Shown: piece after piece, positions 34,727 to 42,943 of the stretch | How positions within the stretch are numbered: position 1 is the stretch's first letter | Layout: each line of letters opens with the position of its first letter | Assembly: GCF_943193205.1 (NCBI RefSeq) | Contig: NZ_CALPDD010000008.1 | Location: forward strand, 50,894 to 114,893 | DNA length: 64,000 bases | Reading direction: 5' to 3' | Source: Alistipes muris | GTDB lineage: Bacteria > Bacteroidota > Bacteroidia > Bacteroidales > Rikenellaceae | The notes under the pieces: model-generated | Seen by the model: only the letters and a program-made list of their open reading frames with translations | The model's database searches: none | Told to the model about the DNA's origin: nothing | Program-made: the position numbers and the translations under genes

Positions 34727-37354
34727 ATGAGATTCCTTTCCGTTCTTTTTTTTGCCTTGGCGTCGCTCGCGGAGCTCTCCGCCCGCGAGCGCTACACCAT
34801 CAACGAGGCGTGGCGCTTTGCACAGGGTTCGCCTTACGGGGCATTCCTTCCCGCGGCCGACGATTCCGCCTGGCCGACGGTCGACGTTCCCCATACCTGG
34901 AACGCGCAGGATGCCGACGACGACGAGCCCGGGTTCTACCGCGGTCCGGCGTGGTACCGCAAACGCTTCTTCCTCTCCGGCGACGCCGTGTCGGGGCAGG
35001 TCTACCTCTGTTTCGAGGGGGTCAACCAGACCGCCTGCGTCTATGTCAACGGCCATTTCGCCGGCAGGCATGCGGGCGGTTATACGCGGTTTGTTGTCGA
35101 CATTACGCCGTTCGTCTCCGTCGGTGAGAACCTCGTCGCCGTCGAGGCCGACAACCGCCACGACCCCGACATGCCGCCCCTCTCGGCCGACTTCACTTTC
35201 TTCGGCGGTATCTACCGCGATGTCAGTCTGTTGCTGACCCATAAGGTCCACATCGCGCCCACCGACATGGGTTCTTCGGGGGTCTATCTCTCCACGCCCC
35301 GCGTCTCGGCGCAGTCGGCCGAAGTCGACGTCCGGACGCTGGTTGCCAACCGCTCCGACCGCACGGCCCGTCTGCGCGTCGAACACCGTATCTTCGCTCC
35401 CGACGGTTCCGAAGCCGCCCGCGCCGGGTGTCCCCTCGTCGTGGAGCCCGGCCAGGTCGCCGAGCCCGTGTGCCGCGGCATCCGCATCGCCGACCCGCAG
35501 CTGTGGGACCTCGACGCTCCCAACCTCTACCGCGTTCTCACGCGCATCGTCGCCGAGGACGGTTCCGAACTCGACTGCGTCTCCAGTTCGTTGGGGCTCC
35601 GGTGGTTTTCGTTCGACCCCGACAGGGGGTTCTTCCTCAACGGGCGGCCCCGCAAGCTCGTCGGTACGTGCCGCCACCAGGACTACGAGGGCCGGGGCTG
35701 GGCGCTCACCGATGCCATGCACGAGCGCGACATCCGCCTTTTGAAGCGGATGGGCGGTAATTTCCTGCGTATTTCGCATTATCCGCAGGACCCTGTCGTG
35801 CTCGAAATGTGCGACCGGCTGGGCATCCTCGCGTCGGTCGAAATTCCTGTTGTCAACGCCGTCACCGAGAGCGACGCGTTTCTCGACAACAGCGTCCGCA
35901 TGGCCCGCGAGATGATCCGGCAGGATTTCAACCACCCCTCGGTCATCATCTGGGCCTACATGAACGAGGTGCTGCTGCGTCCGCCCTACAGGGACTCCGC
36001 GCAGCTCGCCGTCTATTACAAGGCCGTCGAGCGCGTCGCCCGGGCGTTGGAGGAGGCTGTGCGCGCCGAGGACCCCTCGCGCTACACCATGATGGCCTAC
36101 CACAACGCGCCCGACGCCTACGCCGCGGCCGGGCTCACCCGCATCCCCATGATTCAGGGCTGGAACCTCTACCAGGGCTGGTACGAAAAGGACATCACCC
36201 GTTTCGAGAAGATTCTCGACCGTCTCCATGCCGAGTATCCCGACAAGGTGCTGATGGTCACCGAGTACGGGGCCGACGTCGACCAGCGGGTCCATTCGTT
36301 CGCGCCCGAGCAGTTCGATTTTTCGCAGGAGTACGGGCTCGTCTATCATCGGCACTATCTGCGCGAAATCATGCGGCGGCCGTTCGTCGCCGGGTCGTCG
36401 GTCTGGAACCTCAACAGCTTCTATTCCGAGCCGCGGGCCGACGCCGTGCCCCACGTCAATCTCAAGGGGCTCACCGGGCTCGACCGCGAGCCCAAGGATA
36501 CCTACCTTTTCTATAAGGCCCGCCTGGCAGGGCCGCAGCTTCTGATCGGCAACCGTTGCTGGCTCAACCGCGGCGGCGCCGACGACGGCAGGGGCCGCTG
36601 CATGCAGCCCGTTCCGGTCTTCACCGACCGTTCGTCCGTCACGCTGTTCCACAACGGGCGCAAGCTCGCCACCAAGCGTACCGAGGGCGGGGTGGCCATG
36701 TTCGACGTGCCGTTCGTCGACGGCGAAAACAGGCTCGTCGCCACGGCGGGCACCCTCACCGAAGCCCTCACCGTCGATTTCCGCCTGATGAAGGCTTCGC
36801 CGCGCGGGTTCTCCGAACTCTGCGTCATGCTCGGTTCGCCCCGTTATTTCGACGACCGCGCGGCCGGTACGGCGTGGATTCCCGAGCAGCCTTACACCCC
36901 CGGCAGTTGGGGTTACGTGGGCGGCCGTCCCCTGCGCCGCGAGGGGACCGGGTGGCTCGGTTCGGCGGCCGACATCAAGGGCACCGACTGCAACGCCCTG
37001 TTCCAGACCCAGCGTGTCGGCATCGAGCAGTTCCGAGCCGACGTACCCGACGGCACCTATTCTGTTTATTTCCACTGGGCCGAACTCGACACCGAGGACG
37101 AGCGCGAGGCGCTGGCCTACAATCTCGGGGCCGACGACGCCGGGACCCGTTACCGGGGGCGCCGTTTCGACGTCGTGGTCAACGGTTCCAGGCTGTTGCA
37201 GGATTTCTCCATCGCCGAGGAAGCCGGATTCGCCCGCGCCCTGGTCCGCAAGGCCGAAGTCGTCGTCCGCAACGGGCAGGGCATCCGCATCGACTTCCTC
37301 CCCGTCGAGGGCGAACCCGTCTTGAACGCCATCCGCATCTACCGCAATCATTGA
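34727..37354 (+). CDS. Glycoside hydrolase family 2, possible beta-glucuronidase or beta-galactosidase
   Basis: This is an 875-residue exported enzyme (signal peptide ending ELSA/RE) with the GH2 order: a jelly-roll sugar-binding domain (VPHTWNAQDADD, WYRKRFFL), an immunoglobulin-like domain, then the TIM barrel. The acid/base is Glu414 (WAYMNE) and the nucleophile is Glu513 (MVTEYGAD). Residues 578-581 are NLKG, fitting the N-x-K-G motif that contacts the carboxylate in beta-glucuronidases; similar NDKG motifs also occur in some gut beta-galactosidases. The ~180 C-terminal residues hold a malectin/CBM-like sandwich. The uxuA/SDR genes in the same operon favour glucuronide cleavage. Confidence 0.88.
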   Translation: MRFLSVLFFALASLAELSARERYTINEAWRFAQGSPYGAFLPAADDSAWPTVDVPHTWNAQDADDDEPGFYRGPAWYRKRFFLSGDAVSGQVYLCFEGVNQTACVYVNGHFAGRHAGGYTRFVVDITPFVSVGENLVAVEADNRHDPDMPPLSADFTFFGGIYRDVSLLLTHKVHIAPTDMGSSGVYLSTPRVSAQSAEVDVRTLVANRSDRTARLRVEHRIFAPDGSEAARAGCPLVVEPGQVAEPVCRGIRIADPQLWDLDAPNLYRVLTRIVAEDGSELDCVSSSLGLRWFSFDPDRGFFLNGRPRKLVGTCRHQDYEGRGWALTDAMHERDIRLLKRMGGNFLRISHYPQDPVVLEMCDRLGILASVEIPVVNAVTESDAFLDNSVRMAREMIRQDFNHPSVIIWAYMNEVLLRPPYRDSAQLAVYYKAVERVARALEEAVRAEDPSRYTMMAYHNAPDAYAAAGLTRIPMIQGWNLYQGWYEKDITRFEKILDRLHAEYPDKVLMVTEYGADVDQRVHSFAPEQFDFSQEYGLVYHRHYLREIMRRPFVAGSSVWNLNSFYSEPRADAVPHVNLKGLTGLDREPKDTYLFYKARLAGPQLLIGNRCWLNRGGADDGRGRCMQPVPVFTDRSSVTLFHNGRKLATKRTEGGVAMFDVPFVDGENRLVATAGTLTEALTVDFRLMKASPRGFSELCVMLGSPRYFDDRAAGTAWIPEQPYTPGSWGYVGGRPLRREGTGWLGSAADIKGTDCNALFQTQRVGIEQFRADVPDGTYSVYFHWAELDTEDEREALAYNLGADDAGTRYRGRRFDVVVNGSRLLQDFSIAEEAGFARALVRKAEVVVRNGQGIRIDFLPVEGEPVLNAIRIYRNH

Positions 37355-37357
37355 CCC

Positions 37358-37720
37358 ATGAAGCGATTGTTACTCCTTTTCGTGCTCCTGCCGCTGGGCC
37401 TTGCCGCCCAGCCGCAGCGGTTGCAGCTTGTGCTCTGCATCGGCCAGTCCAACATGGCAGGGCGGGGACCGCTCGACGCTGCGGCGCGCGACACCTTGCC
37501 CGGGGTCTTTCTGTTCAACGCCGAGGGGCGTTTCGAGCCTGCTGCCGGGCCTTTGAACCGCTATTCGTCCGTGCGCAAGGAGCTCGGCATGCAGCGCGTC
37601 GGGCCTGCGGGCAGTTTCGCCGTTGCTTTCGCCGCCGCGAGCCAGCGCGAACTGGGTGCGCGCTACGCTGCCGCCTTGTTGCAGCTCCAATCTGAAAACC
37701 AACCTGTTAAAACGTTTTAG
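37358..37720 (+). pseudogene. Truncated sialate O-acetylesterase-like (SGNH) carbohydrate esterase
   Basis: This is a 120-residue fragment with a signal peptide (MKRLLLLFVLLPLGLAAQ) and the block I motif CIGQSNMAGRGPL, with the serine nucleophile at residue 31. Family members usually have about 250-280 residues or more and need later Gly/Asn and Asp/His blocks, which are absent here. After SQRELGARYAA the frame runs into LLQLQSENQPVKTF, unlike the family, and stops four bases before the next ATG. The 3' part was most likely deleted and the remnant is unlikely to be active. Confidence 0.75.
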
Positions 37721-37724
37721 CACC

Positions 37725-39287
37725 ATGAAGAAACTTCTCCTTCCGATTCTTTGCGCAGGCTTTTTTGCGGCCTGCACCGACGACCCGGCGCCCGGCGCCG
37801 AACAGCGGCCCGGTCCCGGCGACCTGCCCGAGTACACCTATTCGCAGGTCGAGTTCCGGCGGCTGGTCAACGGCCAGTTCCGCGGCTGGACCGTCTCCGA
37901 AGCCATTGCCGGGGGCGACATCGCCGATGCCACCCAGACCCGCACCGTCGCGGGCATGAACTGGTTCCGGCCTGTCGATTTCCATGTCGAAACCCCGTGG
38001 GGCGGGCGGCTCGATTACGGCGAACCCGTCTCGGTGCGGGGTGCCGAGGGCTTTTTCCGCGTTGCCAAGGCCGGCGACCGCTGGTATTTCCTTGACCCCG
38101 ACGGCGGGGCGGTCATCCTGCGCGGTACGCAGCACGTCCGTCCCTACCACATGGACGACACGCCCACTCCGGAGCACGAAGCGGGTTACAAGGCCCGTTT
38201 TTCGTCCGACGCCGCCTGGAGCGCCGAGACGGGCAGCCTGCTTGCGTCCAACGGCTTCAACTATATTTCCTACGGCGCCAAGCGCATCGCGCGCTTCCCC
38301 GACGACATCCGTTCCAACCTGCTTTGCCCCGCGGGAAAGAAGCTCGCCTACGGCGAGAACCTCTACCTGCTACGCACGTTCATGTGGGACATGAAGTCGT
38401 TGGGCTACGGGCAGAATTTCGATTCGGGCAAGTACAACCGGCTGGTGCTCGCTTTCGAGCCCAAGTTCGCCGAGTACGCCGGGCAGTTGGCGCAGGAGAA
38501 GTGCGCCCTGTTCCGCGACGACGAGCATTTCGTCGGATATTACCTGGACAACGAACTGCCGTTCGTCGCCTACGAACACGGCAGCGTCACTCTCGGTGTC
38601 GAACTCGCGCACTTCCTTTCGCTGCCTGACGATTACAGCGCCGCCCGCGACTTCGCGCGGGCGTTCATGACCCGCGAGGGAATCGCTTCCGAAGCCGGCA
38701 TCACGGAGGCCCACCGCGAGAAGTTCCGCGCCGAGGTCGCCGACCATTATTTCCGCGTCACGACCGAAGCCGTCCGCAAGGCCGACCCCAACCACCTGAT
38801 TCTCGGTGCGCGTCTCCACGATTGGAGCAAGTACACGCAGGGGATTGTCGAAGCGTGCGCCCGCTATTGCGACGTCGTGTCGGTCAACTACTATTCGCGC
38901 TGGCAGCCCGAGCCCGTCTACATGGCCAACCTTGCCACGTGGTGCGGCGAACGGCCGTTCATCATCTCCGAATTCTACGTCAAGGCCGACGACGCCTCCT
39001 ACAAGGGGCGCCCCTATCCCAATACCGACGGCGGCGGCTGGCTGGTCCGCACCCAGCGCAACCGCGGCGAGTTCTACCAGAATTTCTGCCTGCGTCTGCT
39101 CGAAACGCGCCGCTGCGCCGGGTGGATGCACTTCGAGTATACCGACGGTTACAGCGGCGGCAGGGGTTCCAACAAGGGGATTGTCTCGGTCGAGTACCAG
39201 CCCTATGCCGATTATCTGTCGATGATGAAAACGCTTCATGCTAACCTCTACCGCTTGGCTTCGTACTACGATGCCGACGGGCGGTAG
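37725..39287 (+). CDS. Clan GH-A glycoside hydrolase lipoprotein, agarase-like
   Basis: This is a 520-residue lipoprotein (lipobox Cys17, FAAC) whose body looks like a retaining clan GH-A (beta/alpha)8 enzyme. The presumed acid/base is Glu277 in GYYLDNELPF and the presumed nucleophile is Glu416 in FIISEFY, with HDWSKYTQ and VVSVNYYSRW between them. An N-terminal FFRVAKAGDRWYFLDPDGG segment is the kind seen in proteins annotated as beta-agarase (GH50/GH86-like). The substrate in a gut organism may be a galactan or another beta-linked glycan, not agar. It is the last gene of the PUL, followed by a strong terminator. Confidence 0.72.
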   Translation: MKKLLLPILCAGFFAACTDDPAPGAEQRPGPGDLPEYTYSQVEFRRLVNGQFRGWTVSEAIAGGDIADATQTRTVAGMNWFRPVDFHVETPWGGRLDYGEPVSVRGAEGFFRVAKAGDRWYFLDPDGGAVILRGTQHVRPYHMDDTPTPEHEAGYKARFSSDAAWSAETGSLLASNGFNYISYGAKRIARFPDDIRSNLLCPAGKKLAYGENLYLLRTFMWDMKSLGYGQNFDSGKYNRLVLAFEPKFAEYAGQLAQEKCALFRDDEHFVGYYLDNELPFVAYEHGSVTLGVELAHFLSLPDDYSAARDFARAFMTREGIASEAGITEAHREKFRAEVADHYFRVTTEAVRKADPNHLILGARLHDWSKYTQGIVEACARYCDVVSVNYYSRWQPEPVYMANLATWCGERPFIISEFYVKADDASYKGRPYPNTDGGGWLVRTQRNRGEFYQNFCLRLLETRRCAGWMHFEYTDGYSGGRGSNKGIVSVEYQPYADYLSMMKTLHANLYRLASYYDADGR

Positions 39288-39354
39288 GGGTTCGGTGCCC
39301 CGAAGCAGAGCGGCCTGCGGTCCGGCGATGCCGGGCTGCGGGCCGTGGAAACAG

Positions 39355-39390
39355 GGCGGGCCGGGGATGGATTTCCCCGGCCCGCCTTTC
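39355..39390. terminator. Strong terminator at the end of the PUL
   Basis: A perfect 12-bp G+C stem (39355-39366 with 39375-39386) around an 8-nt loop is followed by TTTC on the plus strand. It lies between the PUL and the convergent buk gene. Confidence 0.8.
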
Positions 39391-39407
39391 TTCTGCCGAA
39401 CGGCTGC

Positions 39408-40475
39408 TTACAGGTATTTCTTCGGTTCGATAACGCCGCGCAGGACGACCAGCGCATTGAGGGCGAGCGCTTCGAGCTCGTTCTCCCCGGCGTAAACATG
39501 GACCGGAGCGATGAACGAGCAGCGTTCGCGGATGGCTTCGACGATCGGCCCGTTGTAGGCGATGCCGCCTGTCAGCAGAATGCCGTCGACCTTTCCGGCC
39601 ATAGCGGCCGCCATCGCGCCGATTTGTTTGGCGATGTTGTAGCACATGGCGTCCAGCACCTTGGCGGCGCGCTCGTCGCCCTGCCCGATGCGCTCCATGA
39701 CCTGTATCACGGAATTCGTGCCTAAGAGCGCCACGAGGCCGCCCTTGCTCGATATGAATTTCAGCAGTTCGTCCTTGGTGTACTTGCCCGAGAAGCAGAC
39801 CTTTATCAGTTCCGCCGACGGGATGTTGCCCGCGCGGTCGGGGGCGAACGGTCCGTCGCCGTCCAGCGCGTTGTTCACGTCGACGATGCGTCCCTGCTTG
39901 TGGGCCGCCACCGAAATCCCCCCGCCCATGTGGGCCACGATCAGGTTCGTTTCCTCGTAGACGCGTCCTTCGCGCTGGCAGTGCATGCGCGCGATGGCTT
40001 TTTGGTTGAGTGCGTGGAAGATGGGTTTGCGCGGACACATGGGCATCCCCGTGATGCGGGCCACGTCGTCCATTTCGTCCACCACGGGCGGGTCGGCGAT
40101 GTAGGCCTTGACCTTGGCCATGTGGGCGATTTGCGCCGCCAGCAGTCCGCCTAAGTTGCAGGCGTGCTTCATCTGGGCGTTGCGCAGGTCGTAGCGCATC
40201 CGCGAGTTTACCTCGTAGACGCCCGCCGTGACGGGGCGTATCAGTCCGCCGCGGCCGATGACGGCCGACAGCTCGCCGAGGCCGAAGCCGTTGTCCCGCA
40301 GGCTTTCGAGAATCAGCCCGCGGCGCCAGTCGAGCTGGTCGATGACGTTGGCGAAGCGCGACACTTCCTCGGTCGAGTGGCGCAGGGTCAGTTCCAACAA
40401 AGGGCGCTCGTCCTCGTAGAGCGCGAGCTTCGTGGAGGTGGAGCCGGGATTCAAAGCTAAAATCTTGTAGCTCAT
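39408..40475 (-). CDS. buk: Butyrate kinase
   Basis: This 355-residue ASKHA-fold kinase interconverts butyryl-phosphate and butyrate with ADP/ATP, or does so with branched-chain acids. Signatures are ILALNPGSTSTKLALYEDE at the N-terminus, IGRGGLIRPV, AYIADPPVVDEMDDVARI, VAHMGGGISVAAH and ILLTGGIAYN. Length is typical of Buk and shorter than acetate kinase. It lies downstream of ptb with a 139-base gap that contains a 28-bp perfect palindrome. Confidence 0.95.
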   Translation of the reverse strand: MSYKILALNPGSTSTKLALYEDERPLLELTLRHSTEEVSRFANVIDQLDWRRGLILESLRDNGFGLGELSAVIGRGGLIRPVTAGVYEVNSRMRYDLRNAQMKHACNLGGLLAAQIAHMAKVKAYIADPPVVDEMDDVARITGMPMCPRKPIFHALNQKAIARMHCQREGRVYEETNLIVAHMGGGISVAAHKQGRIVDVNNALDGDGPFAPDRAGNIPSAELIKVCFSGKYTKDELLKFISSKGGLVALLGTNSVIQVMERIGQGDERAAKVLDAMCYNIAKQIGAMAAAMAGKVDGILLTGGIAYNGPIVEAIRERCSFIAPVHVYAGENELEALALNALVVLRGVIEPKKYL

Positions 40476-40567
40476 AGGTTTCTCGGTTCTTGGGGAATGT
40501 GTGGTCCGGTTTCCGGGCCCGGCCGCATGGCGCCGCGCAGGGCGGCAGGTGCGGTCTCCGGTCCGTT

Positions 40568-40595
40568 CCCGGGCCCCTGCCGGCAGGGGCCCGGG
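40568..40595. repeat. 28-bp perfect palindrome between ptb and buk
   Basis: Positions 40568-40581 (CCCGGGCCCCTGCC) are followed directly by their reverse complement at 40582-40595. The sequence is all G+C except one A-T pair per arm and would form a very stable hairpin in the ptb-buk transcript. No T run follows on either strand, so simple termination is not indicated. Confidence 0.75.
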
Positions 40596-40614
40596 CGGTA
40601 TCCGGGGAAGTCTC

Positions 40615-41520
40615 TTATTTGGCGGCCAGGCAGGCCAGTGCGATCGAGTAGAGTTTGGTCTTGCTGCTGTCGCCGCGCGAGGTCAGCACGCACGGTACCT
40701 TGGTGCCCATGACCATCGCAGCCAGTTCGCCGCCGCAAAGGTGGGTCGTCGACTTGAAGAATACGTTGGCCGATTCGAGGTTGGGGAAGAGCAGGCAGTC
40801 GGGGTCTCCGGCCACCGACGAGCCCTTGACTTTCTTGTGTTCGGCCACTTCCTTGAACAGCGCCACGTCCAGCGACAGAGGTCCGTCCACAATGACGTTG
40901 CCCAGTTGGCCGCGGTCGCCCATCTTAGCCAGCAGTGCGCCCTCGGTCGACGACACGACGTTCGGCAGCACCTGTTCCGACGGGGCGATGCAGGCGATTT
41001 TCGGGGTCTCGACGCCCAGCAGGTTGGCCGTCTGCGCGAGGTAGCCGATTTGCTTCATCTTCTGTTTGAAGTCGGGCTGCGGAATCACCGCCACGTCCGA
41101 CATGACGAGCAGCTTGTGGTAGCAGGGCATCTCCGAAATCGACACGTGGCTCAGCACGCCTTTCGGGGGAAAGAGGCCCGCTTCCTTGTTCAGAATCCCG
41201 CGCATGTACTTGTCGGTCGACACCAGGCCTTTCATCAGCACGTCGGCGTTGCCCGCCACGACGGCCGCCACGGCCTGCTGCACGCACTTCATGTCGTTCT
41301 TTTCGTCGACGATGTTGAACGCGTTGATGTCGATGCCGTGTTCGCGGCACACTTCTTCGATGACGGCCTTTTCGCCGTAGAGGGTCGGTTCGACCAACCC
41401 TTCCTTATAGGCTTCGTAGACTGCCTCCAGCGTGTGGGCGTCCTGCCCGTAGGCTACGGCCAGCCGTTTGCGGCCTTTCTTTCTCGCCTCTTCGACGATT
41501 TCGGTAAGATGTTGAATCAT
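40615..41520 (-). CDS. ptb: Phosphate butyryltransferase (phosphate acyltransferase)
   Basis: This 301-residue enzyme exchanges CoA of butyryl-CoA (or a related acyl-CoA) for phosphate. It shows the phosphate acetyl/butyryltransferase core: LAVAYGQDAHTLEAVYEA, DVLMKGLVSTDKYMRGIL, LSHVSISEMP, VIPQPDFKQKM, NVIVDGPLSLDVAL and LLFPNLESANVFFK. Length fits Ptb and not the longer Pta. Directly downstream buk supports the butyryl branch, though branched-chain acyl-CoA is also possible. It is 82 bases downstream of ackA on the same strand. Confidence 0.93.
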   Translation of the reverse strand: MIQHLTEIVEEARKKGRKRLAVAYGQDAHTLEAVYEAYKEGLVEPTLYGEKAVIEEVCREHGIDINAFNIVDEKNDMKCVQQAVAAVVAGNADVLMKGLVSTDKYMRGILNKEAGLFPPKGVLSHVSISEMPCYHKLLVMSDVAVIPQPDFKQKMKQIGYLAQTANLLGVETPKIACIAPSEQVLPNVVSSTEGALLAKMGDRGQLGNVIVDGPLSLDVALFKEVAEHKKVKGSSVAGDPDCLLFPNLESANVFFKSTTHLCGGELAAMVMGTKVPCVLTSRGDSSKTKLYSIALACLAAK

Positions 41521-41602
41521 GGTTATCTGTTTAGTGTTTTCGCGGTTTTTCCGAACGGGAACAATGCTTCGGTCGCATTATTCACTATTCATTATTAATT
41601 AT

Positions 41603-42805
41603 TCATTTCACCAAATTGTACGTGTCCGTGGCGATGACCAGCTCTTCGTTCGTGGCAACGACCGCCACCTTCACTTTCGAGTCGGCCGCCGAAAGGATTT
41701 TGTCCACTCCGCGGGCCCCGGCGTTGGCGTTCCTGTCGAAGCGCACGCCCATGAATTTCAGCCCCGTGCAGACCGATTCGCGCATTTCGGCCGAATTTTC
41801 GCCTACGCCGCCCGTGAATACGATGAGGTCTACACCGCCCATTTCGGCCGCGTACTCGCCCACGAATTTCTTGATGCGGTTGTAGTACATGTCGCGCGCG
41901 AGGATGGCCCGCGGGTTGCCTTCGTCATAGGCGCGGTCGATGTCGCGCATGTCGCTCGATATGCCCGTCAGCCCCATGACGCCCGATTTCTTGTTCATCA
42001 TCGTGTCGAGCTCGGCGTAGCTCATTCCCTCTTTTTCGCCGATGAACGTGACGGCGCTCGCGTCGACCTGGCCGCAGCGCGTGCCCATGACCAGACCGTC
42101 CAGCGGTGAGAAGCCCATCGAGGTGTCGAACGAGCGGCCGTTGAGCACGGCTGTCACCGAACCGCCGTTGCCGATGTGGCACGTGATGATTTTCGAGCGG
42201 TCGGGGTCGATGCCTGCCAGCTTCGCACCCGCGCGGGCAACGTATTTGTGGCTCGTGCCGTGGAATCCGTATTTGCGGACCCGGTATTTCTCGTAGTATT
42301 CGTAGGGCAGGGCGTACATGTAGTTCACGGCCGGGATGGTCTGGTGGAACGACGTGTCGAACACTGTGACCTGCGGCACGCCCGGCAGGACCTTCTCGAT
42401 GGCGTGTATGCCCTCTAAGCTCGCCGGATTGTGCAGCGGCGCTATCTGGCACAGCGAACGTATCTTCTCTTTCGTGTCTTCGTTGACCAGGCAGCTCTGC
42501 GGGAAGAATTCGCCGCCGTGCGCCACGCGGTGGCCTACGGCTTTCAGCTCGTCGAGCGAGCCGATGACCCCGTGCCGGGGGTCGGTCAGGGCCGCCATGA
42601 CCAGCTCGATGCCCGTCGTGTGGTCCGGAATCGGCCGGTGCAGCTCGAATTTCTCTTTGCCCACGGGTTTGTGGGTCAGGTCGCCCTCCGCAAGTCCGAT
42701 GCGTTCTACGAGGCCTTTTGCGAGCAGTTCGCTCGATGCCGCTTCCATGTCGATTACCTGGTATTTGATCGACGAGGAACCGCAGTTGAGTACCAATATT
42801 ACCAT
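41603..42805 (-). CDS. ackA: Acetate kinase
   Basis: This 400-residue kinase makes ATP from acetyl-phosphate and ADP in acetate fermentation. Motifs are LVLNCGSSSIKYQV at residues 4-17, GHRVAHGG, TVFDTSFHQTIP, YRVRKYGFHGTSH, ITCHIGNGGS and GGVGENSAEMR. Length is typical. No pta gene is adjacent; ptb follows instead, so acetyl-phosphate would have to come from elsewhere or from a relaxed-specificity Ptb. A -7 box lies 62 bases upstream of the ATG. Confidence 0.96.
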   Translation of the reverse strand: MVILVLNCGSSSIKYQVIDMEAASSELLAKGLVERIGLAEGDLTHKPVGKEKFELHRPIPDHTTGIELVMAALTDPRHGVIGSLDELKAVGHRVAHGGEFFPQSCLVNEDTKEKIRSLCQIAPLHNPASLEGIHAIEKVLPGVPQVTVFDTSFHQTIPAVNYMYALPYEYYEKYRVRKYGFHGTSHKYVARAGAKLAGIDPDRSKIITCHIGNGGSVTAVLNGRSFDTSMGFSPLDGLVMGTRCGQVDASAVTFIGEKEGMSYAELDTMMNKKSGVMGLTGISSDMRDIDRAYDEGNPRAILARDMYYNRIKKFVGEYAAEMGGVDLIVFTGGVGENSAEMRESVCTGLKFMGVRFDRNANAGARGVDKILSAADSKVKVAVVATNEELVIATDTYNLVK

Positions 42806-42866
42806 GTCGTTATTTCTTCGTGTTAAAGATTGATAAGTTAAATGTAGCTATTTTTTTGCGAGTGCA

Positions 42867-42874
42867 CAAATTTA
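42867..42874 (-). promoter_or_regulatory. -7 promoter box of ackA
   Basis: On the minus strand the sequence TAAATTTG matches TAnnTTTG, 61 bases before the ackA start codon in an A+T-rich stretch. No clear -33 partner is visible. Confidence 0.5.
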
Positions 42875-42943
42875 CGATAAAAATAGTTGCCGTCCGTCTG
42901 AATTTCTGCCCGTTTCGGTGGAAAAATCGTTAAAAAACGCCGG

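Noticed and set aside
32360..37351. A 1,663-residue minus-strand open frame over the GH31 and GH2 genes
   Set aside because: It is a shadow of two genes with clear catalytic residues; the translated sequence shows no recognisable fold.
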